Of a stretch of DNA of 64,000 nt, positions 38,401-44,071 are shown piece by piece; position 1 is the stretch's first letter; the number at the start of each line of letters is the position of its first letter. The position numbers were made by a program, and so were the translations under genes. A model generated the notes under the pieces. That model did no database searches and was not told the DNA's origin. It was given only the letters and a program-made list of their open reading frames with translations. The DNA comes from Balneolaceae bacterium UBA3186 (GTDB lineage Bacteria > Bacteroidota > Rhodothermia > Balneolales > Balneolaceae). The DNA is taken from assembly GCA_002364085.1 (NCBI GenBank), contig DEXK01000011.1, positions 329,863 to 393,862 on the forward strand, read 5' to 3'.

Positions 38401-38493
38401 CAGCTCAATAGAAAGTCGTGACAGCGTGATCCCACCAAAAATAAGCACGACGAGCACCAGAATTACAGAAGCTATGGGCTTTCTTAAGAGCAA
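35434..38493 (-). CDS. RND efflux pump permease, first of pair
   Basis: 1019 residues, starting TTG at 38493; an in-frame stop 12 bp upstream excludes a longer form. RND layout with helix 4 motif GLLLDNSIVVLENINRY and helix 10 motif GIAVNDSILKVDFMRR, plus a beta-hairpin start LSRLSIELLPNVNPPTL. The last residues (KNDSIKN) and the stop are encoded by an AATTAAGAAT-type simple repeat that continues into the intergenic region. It heads the operon permease-adaptor-permease. Confidence 0.9.
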   Translation of the reverse strand: MLLRKPIASVILVLVVLIFGGITLSRLSIELLPNVNPPTLLISTEYKGAPAADVEYRINERLEGTLGSVRGVQETRSLSRQGQSLIFLTFKWGTDMDLAFLNVREKLDQARPLLPQNAERPQLVYSSASDEPIATIAVTLKDAENQSFGNRLASKRWAEQVFTRRLEQQDGIAQALLVGEVEPEVQINYDPKLLDRYGLTLTQVQQIISNANVFSSTGELRDGWYRYAIKIQSRIETIEDIESIPVISLANGRVLTLSEIADVEIREADPSSFALLDNQEVLNVLVKKEYGANTVTVFETLQNAVNEIKTQNPEFDIQIIREDATYIENSISNLLQTLIIGGILAFIVLFLFLDDIRSPFTIGISIPVSIFLTFVIMYLFDIQLNIISLSGLTLGIGLLLDNSIVVLENINRYKKKGLDKYEAATKGTKEIALAVTASTFTTISVFLPLIFLGGFEGAFFRDLAATLSISLLSSLLIALVILPVFAVQFSGKGISGFLSKISSGLDTIIEKYERSLAKAINKPLLPVLFTLVLSAIAVFAFLNVQKDALPEGEPERVEYLVTLPGNTSLRSAKEASKTITDFIKRETNSVQILSVGGYTDNTSLSSIQDEGLNKFKITVPVQNWQEAFRVEALFSSLQKTYQTWSFSKQGDSRIGGSSSSVEAPVQFSVVGIDRNFSKRVGTALNEHMNRTFGDVQLTEKFPQTVEAYQLQLRNDRLLFYEISERDVIAYLESLTRGMYVTDWNRQDEQIAIRLLGEGEDLTDPREIKLDLKNKVIPLSEIAIINVVDEAEQIERLEQSAILTYNSDFTFADWWWNSDEIRDQVNDFMQQTGHEIKIGGTALQLINLLKELGILLSISVLLIYLILAIQYENLKYPFIIILAIPFAWIGSVFALYLGGVSLNALSFMGILILTGIAVNDSILKVDFMRRYYEETGNLEEAVREAGKNRFRPVVMTSLTTILGLIPMLIPFGDGYVLRQALAIALMGGMVTSTFLTLYLIPMVFKWIEGRKRIKNDSIKN

Positions 38494-38615
38494 ATGATAT
38501 GGTTAATTAATAAGAACTTAGGATTATAGTGGAAAATATTTGGTTTTGGAAATATTTATTATTTTTTAGTTTCCAATTATTATTGTTATTTGTTTTTCAT
38601 TGAGAATATCCAAAA

Positions 38616-38954
38616 ATGTTTTTTAAACGAATATCCTTTGTCTTTTCAATTCTCTTTTTTATCACGGCTTGCTCAAAGCCCAAACATAATTTTTATGTAC
38701 ATAATAAAGGCCCAATAACGATAGACAGCTTGCACATTTTTTTTGGAGATGAAAATTATTTAATAGAAGATATTCAACCTCAAATGTCAAAAAGTCTTAG
38801 AATATATAGATTAGGCGGACACAAATTAGCTTTGCAGCCAGACACTGGAAAAACTATGTATTTGACTAATGTTTTAGAACCCTCTTTCAAGGGTACTCTA
38901 AAACTCATTATCACAAAAGAACAAATTGTTTCAAGTTCAATTTTTCCTAACTGA
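38616..38954 (+). CDS. Small lipoprotein of unknown function
   Basis: 112 residues with a signal and a lipobox FFITAC (Cys at about 19). The short mature domain looks beta-rich (NFYVHNKGPITIDSLHIFFG). No family recognised. It converges on the propeller fragment, 3 bp apart. It starts the accessory-looking stretch, where codon usage looks more AT-rich than in the flanking pump genes. Confidence 0.5.
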   Translation: MFFKRISFVFSILFFITACSKPKHNFYVHNKGPITIDSLHIFFGDENYLIEDIQPQMSKSLRIYRLGGHKLALQPDTGKTMYLTNVLEPSFKGTLKLIITKEQIVSSSIFPN

Positions 38955-38957
38955 TAC

Positions 38958-39245
38958 TCAATAATCTGTATCCTTAATATTTTCTAGGGAATAACCCACA
39001 AAAAACGTCTCTCCACTTTCATTGGTTTCTGCCTCATATAAGAAACCTTCGTGAATCCGAACAGTTCTTATTTTTTTCGGGCCAAAAAAAACTTCTTTTA
39101 TCTCCCCGCTTAAAGTTGTTACAACCCAATTAGGTTTTGAATCATCTGAACGAGCTAAGTTTATCCAAAGTAAGTCATTATTCAATATTACATTCCAATA
39201 ATAAGGTTCGTGCTTCAAAATTTCATCCTGAATAACTTCAGTCAT
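38958..39245 (-). pseudogene. C-terminal fragment of a six-bladed beta-propeller protein
   Basis: 95 residues with no signal peptide. The pattern WVVTTLSGEIKEVFFG followed by IHEGFLYEAETNESGETFFVGYSLEN resembles the last blade of the BF3222-type propellers, such as the end of the intact propeller at 40053-41057. About 230 or more N-terminal residues are missing. Interspersed repeat copy A3 begins 6 bp upstream of its ATG, so the 5' part was probably lost when the repeat arrived or the region was rearranged. It could still be a short expressed protein. Confidence 0.5.
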
Positions 39246-39250
39246 TTTCC

Positions 39251-39393
39251 TCGTTCCGTACCTCCGGTGCGGAAAGCCCCCGGGAGCTCTGCTTCCATTA
39301 GCATTAACTATTTCAGATGTATACCGCCGAGCCTGAAGGCTCTGCTAGTTTAAATCCCATTGTTGCATTTTTTGAAAACATGGTTACTTCTTA
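39251..39393 (+). repeat. Interspersed hairpin repeat, copy A3
   Basis: TCGTTCCGTACCTCCGGTGC start, GGAGCTCTGCTTCC, then CCGCCGAGCCTGAAGGCTCT; the 3' third diverges from copies A2 and A4. Same orientation as the other copies. Confidence 0.75.
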
Positions 39394-39477
39394 TTACGAA
39401 CCGCTAGCTTAATATGCAGTTTTGAGGCTCTTCTTGTTCTGCTGTTCTTGTAAATAATTCCATCTGTTCAATACGCT

Positions 39478-40041
39478 TCAGAATATGAGTACTACTTTTC
39501 CAATAATATTCTCTCTTGGGATAAATCCCCAGAATCTAGAATCCATACTTTCATAATAGTTATCTCCCACCATGAAATAATAACCCTCCGGAACGATAAT
39601 GCTGTTTTCTGATTCCAATAAACTGCTTTTCTGATCTAATTCCGGCAAGGTTCTTACTATGTAATTCAGATACTTTGACGCAGAAAACATCTCGGTGGAA
39701 TCAGGACTATATGAGTCTTCAACCATCATTTCGAAAATAGAGTCGTGAGGAATTTTTGTGTCACCGATTACAATTTCATTCCTACTGATCTTTAATGTAT
39801 CATCTTCTGAAGCGACTATTCTCTTTATGAATGTTGTTTTATTTTCGCCATAGTTAAAAGCTATAACGTCATTTTTTTTGTAATAACTCAAAAAAGTTTT
39901 TTTTGTAGTCAAAGCAATGTCACCTGCTTTGATTACTTCTTCCATAGACTGGGTTGATACTTTGAAGGGCTTTATTAACGAAATAGATAAAATACCTGTT
40001 AGTATTAGGACAATTAATATTGCAAAATTAGATTTACACAA
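39478..40041 (-). CDS. Signal peptidase I (S26), catalytically intact, cassette-associated
   Basis: 187 residues starting TTG at 40041; a stop 18 bp upstream in frame rules out a longer form. One membrane helix (about 7-24) is followed by the S26 domain. The nucleophile is Ser32 in VSTQSMEEVIKAGD, the general base Lys73 in TFIKRIVASEDD, and the late box GDNYYESMDSR is at 159-169. It is smaller than housekeeping enzymes. It is 11 bp downstream of the propeller gene in the same operon as the secreted peptide, suggesting a dedicated processing role, which is inference. Confidence 0.85.
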   Translation of the reverse strand: MCKSNFAILIVLILTGILSISLIKPFKVSTQSMEEVIKAGDIALTTKKTFLSYYKKNDVIAFNYGENKTTFIKRIVASEDDTLKISRNEIVIGDTKIPHDSIFEMMVEDSYSPDSTEMFSASKYLNYIVRTLPELDQKSSLLESENSIIVPEGYYFMVGDNYYESMDSRFWGFIPRENIIGKVVLIF

Positions 40042-40052
40042 ATCAAAAAATT

Positions 40053-41057
40053 CTAATCATTCTTTATTTTGTAAACAAAAAACTCTCTTTCTTTTCTCTC
40101 AAAGTCATAAGAATTAATCAATAACTTGTCAGCTTTTATATCAATACTACTAAATGTATGGTCAATTTTTTCAGAAAAAAGATATTCTAAAGTAACTTTG
40201 TTGTAAAAGTCCAAAGTACTTCCATGTGCATCTTTTCTTCCTGAATGAAATACAATTAACCAATTTTCGAATAAACCAATCCCTCTTGTTTGGTATTTAA
40301 AATCACTAGCTCTTTTTGTAGTTATTTCATCTTCATTCTTAGATATACTTATTCTACTTTTGTTTTCAATTTTACCTACAATAGTATTACTGACTTGTAC
40401 TAAGTTGCCTGTTAAATAATTGTACTTTTTTAGCTCCGACTTTCCTTCAGATCCGAAGTAGATAAATGTGCTGTCTGCAACTATATATCCGGAATCTATA
40501 AATCCATCCTTGCTAAGAGTATTATCTGTAATTCCCTTGATTAAAACGCCATCAAGATTGTAAACCAAAAAATTTCCTTCTTTAGAACCAGAGCTATTAT
40601 ATGCTATAATTTTATCATCATAACAAGCAATCCTATATGGAACAAATTTTTTAGTTTTAAAGCTTCTAATTAATTGATGAGAAGCGGCATCCCAAATAGA
40701 TATACGAGCCAAATCTGCATCAGAAATAATTACTTTTTGATTCACAATACAAATATCGGAGGGATTTCGAAATTCTCTTGGTCCTGAACCTTTTCCATCT
40801 CCTAAAGTTTGAACTTTAAATGTTTGAGAAGCACCTTCTTCCAATAAGTATAGATTTAGTTGTGAATAATCATATATAAAGAAGTTATTTCGATTCTCTT
40901 CCATCCCAAAAATCACAGGTCTGAATAATTCATATTCTGATGGATAAAAACTTTGTTTTTCAATAATAAAATCTTCTTTAAAAATTCGAGCTTCTTGAGC
41001 AAAACTCAAAAAGTTAATTTCTAGGAAAACAAATAGAACTAATAATCTTTTTTTCAT
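40053..41057 (-). CDS. Six-bladed beta-propeller protein, exported
   Basis: 334 residues with a signal ending LSFAQ near residue 21. The fold is that of the BF3222/NHL-like six-bladed propellers of Bacteroidota: LGDGKGSGPREFRNPSDI is the typical G-x-G-x-GP-x-EF turn, then repeated blades such as VIISDADLARISIWD and FLVYNLDGVLIKGI. Unlike the divergent propeller at 42469 there is no lipobox. It sits between the peptide gene and the signal peptidase. A hairpin at 41079-41111 precedes it. Its role in the cassette is unknown; the propeller may bind the peptide or a surface ligand. Confidence 0.75.
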   Translation of the reverse strand: MKKRLLVLFVFLEINFLSFAQEARIFKEDFIIEKQSFYPSEYELFRPVIFGMEENRNNFFIYDYSQLNLYLLEEGASQTFKVQTLGDGKGSGPREFRNPSDICIVNQKVIISDADLARISIWDAASHQLIRSFKTKKFVPYRIACYDDKIIAYNSSGSKEGNFLVYNLDGVLIKGITDNTLSKDGFIDSGYIVADSTFIYFGSEGKSELKKYNYLTGNLVQVSNTIVGKIENKSRISISKNEDEITTKRASDFKYQTRGIGLFENWLIVFHSGRKDAHGSTLDFYNKVTLEYLFSEKIDHTFSSIDIKADKLLINSYDFERKEREFFVYKIKND

Positions 41058-41078
41058 ATCAAATTTTCATATCAAAAT

Positions 41079-41111
41079 TTAAAGTATCAACTTAAAAAGT
41101 TGATACTTTAA
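41079..41111 (-). terminator. AT-rich hairpin between peptide gene and propeller (leaky terminator or stabiliser)
   Basis: A perfect 13-bp stem (core AAAGTATCAAC/GTTGATACTTT), possibly 15 bp with a 3-nt loop, starting 7 bp after the peptide stop. On the minus strand the stem is followed by AAATTTTG rather than a pure T-run, so read-through is likely. Such a site would give more peptide than downstream enzyme mRNA. Confidence 0.55.
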
Positions 41112-41118
41112 TTAAATT

Positions 41119-41376
41119 TTAAAGTTGTTCTAAAGGTTGAACTGTCGTCCAGCAGGTACGCTCGAAAGCTCCCCAAAGTATTCTTATTACCATGCATTTA
41201 TCGTTCCCCCCTATACAACCATTATCGTTACAAGGGCCTGCGTAGGCTTCTTCCAATCCAATAATGATTGGAATATTTTCCATACCTCCAGATTCTGAAT
41301 TAAACTGAAAGCCACTTACAAGAGTAACTACTGCTGCAATTGCTACAATTTTATTTAAGTAATTCTTAATCTTCAT
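41119..41376 (-). CDS. NVEALA-like cysteine-containing peptide precursor
   Basis: 85 residues: a basic start (MKIKNYLNK), a hydrophobic helix (about 10-23), a spacer, then GLEEAYAGPC and a tail with four Cys at 49, 54, 61 and 75. The arrangement recalls NVEALA-family peptides of Bacteroidota, where a short E-A-A-like motif precedes a Cys-rich tail. AYA at 44-46 fits an AxA signal-peptidase site and would release a 39-residue peptide with all four Cys. A strong AGGAG (41383-41387) overlaps the stop of the upstream MauE-like gene. It lies in the cassette with a redox membrane protein and signal peptidase. Confidence 0.65.
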   Translation of the reverse strand: MKIKNYLNKIVAIAAVVTLVSGFQFNSESGGMENIPIIIGLEEAYAGPCNDNGCIGGNDKCMVIRILWGAFERTCWTTVQPLEQL

Positions 41377-41385
41377 GATTAACTC

Positions 41386-41838
41386 CTATTTATTATTGTT
41401 AGCTATTGGTTCTTTCTGAACCAAGTTCTTAAAATTTCGCATTTCGAATCTTATCGATAGTGCCATTAACACGAGCAAGAGATTTCTAAATATCATCAAC
41501 TCGTCAAAACGACCAAATGAAAACCGACCAAAACATCCACATGTTAGACTCCAATTATCCAAATAACCTATTAGAGCAATTACTAGAAAAAGGGTACATG
41601 AAAAAAGTATTAATGATTTTGTGAGCCTCTCTTTGAACTTTATATACAATGATATACCCAATACTATTTCTATTGTAGCAATTGAATAAACAATCAACAA
41701 AGAAGTTTGGTAGTCTATCTCAAATATAAATATCAGAATATCACCTGTATTATCCGGACTAAATATTTTCAAAGTTCCAGCTGCAACAAAGATGAATGAA
41801 AGTATCCATGTGAAGTATTTTTTTAATGAGTTTTCCAT
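41386..41838 (-). CDS. MauE/DoxX-like redox-associated membrane protein
   Basis: 150 residues with four membrane helices (about 10-25, 45-65, 75-92, 114-131). Cys100 and Cys102 in SLTCGCFGRFSFG match the CGCFG motif of MauE-type proteins, which support disulfide formation in exported partners (MauE is needed for the cysteine-rich methylamine dehydrogenase subunit). No methylamine genes are here, and the adjacent four-Cys peptide is the obvious candidate partner. Its stop overlaps the ribosome-binding site of the peptide gene 9 bp downstream. It is preceded by AAGGA upstream of its ATG. Confidence 0.8.
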   Translation of the reverse strand: MENSLKKYFTWILSFIFVAAGTLKIFSPDNTGDILIFIFEIDYQTSLLIVYSIATIEIVLGISLYIKFKERLTKSLILFSCTLFLVIALIGYLDNWSLTCGCFGRFSFGRFDELMIFRNLLLVLMALSIRFEMRNFKNLVQKEPIANNNK

Positions 41839-41933
41839 GATCTTATATCCTTGAATTTTGGCTTTTTCAAGTATTCTAAATCATCAAGTGAGTAGCAAAA
41901 GATTTAATTAGTCTTTTGGTGTAGTAGAAAATT

Positions 41934-42323
41934 CTAGTATATATTTCTACCTTTTTTTACTATCCGATTTTTCCAAATAGTTTGTTTAGTAATCTCTCCG
42001 GTACGTACAGCCATTTTAAAATCTGTTGGATTTTTACCCACATGCGTACGTAAATATTTATTCAAGGCAACTTCATCAGGGAGTCCAACCTCTTGAGCAT
42101 CACAATAATTTTTCTGATTTGGGTTTTTCTGAATGCAATCAAAAAGCTTCTCAACCCTTACTTTTATTAAAGCATCTTTGCAGGTTATTCCAAAGTGTCT
42201 TCTAAACAGACGTGCGAAATATTTAGGGTCATTACAACCCATCTCCGTTGACCACTCTTGAACAGTGCGTACTTCTCTTATTTTAGGTTTAAGCACCTTT
42301 AAAGCATTTCCTATCTCTTCCAT
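41934..42323 (-). CDS. AraC-type DNA-binding protein (DNA-binding domain only)
   Basis: 129 residues consisting almost wholly of a double helix-turn-helix. The first half reads TVQEWSTEMGCNDPKYFARLFRRHFG and the second DAQEVGLPDEVALNKYLRTHVGKNPTDF, the G-x-P-x-x-F ending of AraC proteins. There is no ligand-binding or receiver domain, so it is smaller than usual (about 250-300 residues). It sits just upstream of the cassette in the same direction, 95 bp from the MauE-like gene, and is divergent from the propeller lipoprotein. It is a likely regulator of both, by position only. Confidence 0.7.
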   Translation of the reverse strand: MEEIGNALKVLKPKIREVRTVQEWSTEMGCNDPKYFARLFRRHFGITCKDALIKVRVEKLFDCIQKNPNQKNYCDAQEVGLPDEVALNKYLRTHVGKNPTDFKMAVRTGEITKQTIWKNRIVKKGRNIY

Positions 42324-42468
42324 ACAAAATAAGTTTAAACGTTACAGTTACTGCTTATTTTGAAACCTATATTTTGTATGTCCTTCCTCTTGTATTAACT
42401 TTAATTAAAGTTTTTTAAATATTATATGCAAGTAATGAATACACTTAGCGTTAAATTAATTTTTTGAT

Positions 42469-43590
42469 ATGCTTAACAAACTACTTCTCCCGACAGGGCT
42501 TTTGCTTATTCTCTTTTCATGTGCCAAAGAAAATAAAACGGAAATTACTGAAGGTGCTGATATCATCAAAAATCCAGAATACGGGGAACTTCAGAATGCA
42601 GAAAACTCTCCTGTTCGGTTTGAGTTAGTAAACAGTACCGAACTTATTTTCGAAGATGATCTGATCATTGGAAGCATCAATGCTTTTACGGTTGATGATG
42701 ATGGAAATATGTACTTCGTGGACTCCCGACAGGGGAAGATGGTCTCGTTAGATACCAATGGTGAGTTCAGGTTTGTTACCGGACAAAAAGGTCGTGGCCC
42801 CGGAGACCTCGAGAACGTTTACAGCATGGCTTACCATGATGGTATGATCTATCTGACTAATTTATCAGGAGCTCGAATTGATGCTTTTGATACGGAGGGA
42901 AATTTTACTTCCAGCACCACACTTTCCAAGAATATAGTTTTTGGGTCTATAAAAGGTATTACAGAAGAGAGTGAGTTTATTCTGAGGTCTGTGGTTTGGG
43001 GAGAGCTTGCTGATGATATGTTTATTTCAAAATTGACTAAGGATTCAGCAGTTGTATCAAATACATTTAGAGTTCAATATTCTAACGGGATTGAAATCGG
43101 TCAGGGAATGAGTTCCAGCTCAGATGTGATTTTTAACAATGGAGAATTAATAGCAGGTCACCTGTCTGATTATGAACTTAATTTATATAGTCTTAATGGC
43201 GAACAAACTAAATCTATCACACGTGATTTTAATAAACTGATGCCTCCCGGTTTCTATGAAAGCGGCGGTTCAAGTACAATCATGAATATGGGAGGATTGA
43301 ATCCATTAGGCGTACTTTCCAACGGATATTTACTTGCAAAAGCTCTTTGGCCAACGAATATCACCGACTCTAACGAGTATGTAAAAAAAGACCGCAGTGG
43401 CAATGCTCCGGATCTCGTATTTGCAAATTCTCTGGATATTTTTGATTCAAATGGGACTTTGCTGTATTCCTTCGAAAAAGAAGGCAGAACATCGGCCATT
43501 GGAAACATCATTCATATAGATAACAACGACTTTATTTACACTACAAGCGAAGATGGATCATCTTTGAATAAGTACAAAGCTGTATTCTAG
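42469..43590 (+). CDS. Six-bladed beta-propeller lipoprotein
   Basis: 373 residues. The N-terminus MLNKLLLPTGLLLILFSCAK carries a lipobox with Cys at 18. Propeller blades follow: INAFTVDDDGNMYFVDSRQGKMVSLD, then TGQKGRGPGDLENVYSM (the turn motif of the BF3222-like family) and later IDNNDFIYTTSEDGSSLNKYK. Function unknown. It is divergent from the AraC-type gene with a 145-bp shared regulatory region and belongs with the peptide cassette by content. Repeats follow its stop. Confidence 0.75.
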   Translation: MLNKLLLPTGLLLILFSCAKENKTEITEGADIIKNPEYGELQNAENSPVRFELVNSTELIFEDDLIIGSINAFTVDDDGNMYFVDSRQGKMVSLDTNGEFRFVTGQKGRGPGDLENVYSMAYHDGMIYLTNLSGARIDAFDTEGNFTSSTTLSKNIVFGSIKGITEESEFILRSVVWGELADDMFISKLTKDSAVVSNTFRVQYSNGIEIGQGMSSSSDVIFNNGELIAGHLSDYELNLYSLNGEQTKSITRDFNKLMPPGFYESGGSSTIMNMGGLNPLGVLSNGYLLAKALWPTNITDSNEYVKKDRSGNAPDLVFANSLDIFDSNGTLLYSFEKEGRTSAIGNIIHIDNNDFIYTTSEDGSSLNKYKAVF

Positions 43591-43623
43591 AATTAGCTTA
43601 TATATTTAGCTCTTATACTAAAT

Positions 43624-43690
43624 TCCAGGAGCAGAGCCCCAATAGTTTGTTCTGCAGCGGAGCTACGGAACTAGGGTTAAGGGTGGTTGT
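43624..43690 (+). repeat. Hairpin repeat B, copy 1
   Basis: AATTCCAGGAGCAGAGCCCC...ATAGTTTGTTCTGCAGCGGAGCTACGGAACTAGGGTTAA pattern with GGAGC/GCTCC-type stems; matches 43937-44000 closely. Confidence 0.65.
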
Positions 43691-43721
43691 TTCTGAACAG
43701 CATTGCCGAGCAGAGTTGTCC

Positions 43722-43902
43722 CTCGTTCCGTACCTCCGGTGCGGAATGATCCCGGAAGCTCTGCTTCCATTAGCTATAGCCATTTCAGATACATACCGCC
43801 GAGCCTGAAGGCTCTACTAGCATAAATCCCTCAGTAATACATATTATCGAAGAATGGCTCTTTTTGAGCTACATAGCCGAACTGATCTTGGGAATGAGGT
43901 TA
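43722..43902 (+). repeat. Interspersed hairpin repeat, full copy A4
   Basis: About 181 bp, matching A2 (30894-31073) from TCGTTCCGTACC to GGGAATGAGGTT with scattered substitutions, same orientation. Flanked on both sides by direct copies of repeat B. Confidence 0.8.
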
Positions 43903-43936
43903 TCATCTACTTCTAATTTCCCTACTCGAACTACAT

Positions 43937-44000
43937 TATTAGGAGCAGAGCTCCAATAGTTTGTTCCGCAGTGGAGCTACGGAACTAGGGTTAACAGTGT
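43937..44000 (+). repeat. Hairpin repeat B, copy 2
   Basis: ATTAGGAGCAGAGCTCCAAT start (GGAGC-aga-GCTCC hairpin), then TTCCGCAGTGGAGCTACGGA. Direct repeat of copy 1. Confidence 0.65.
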
Positions 44001-44071
44001 TTGGGAATGTGCCTTACCAGATTACGCTGATGCAATCAGCGTACATCTAAAAAAATCAGCAAATCAGCGAT

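Larger units (their letters stand above)
43591..44071. other. Convergent intergenic region of nested repeats
   Basis: 481 bp between the propeller lipoprotein and rpoN. It contains repeat B1, then A4, then B2. I see no coding frame. Hairpins in it may terminate both genes. Confidence 0.7.

Noticed and set aside
39478..43590. Methylamine dehydrogenase maturation locus (because of the MauE-like protein)
   Set aside because: No mauA, mauB or other mau genes are present; the MauE-like protein is better linked to the cysteine peptide.
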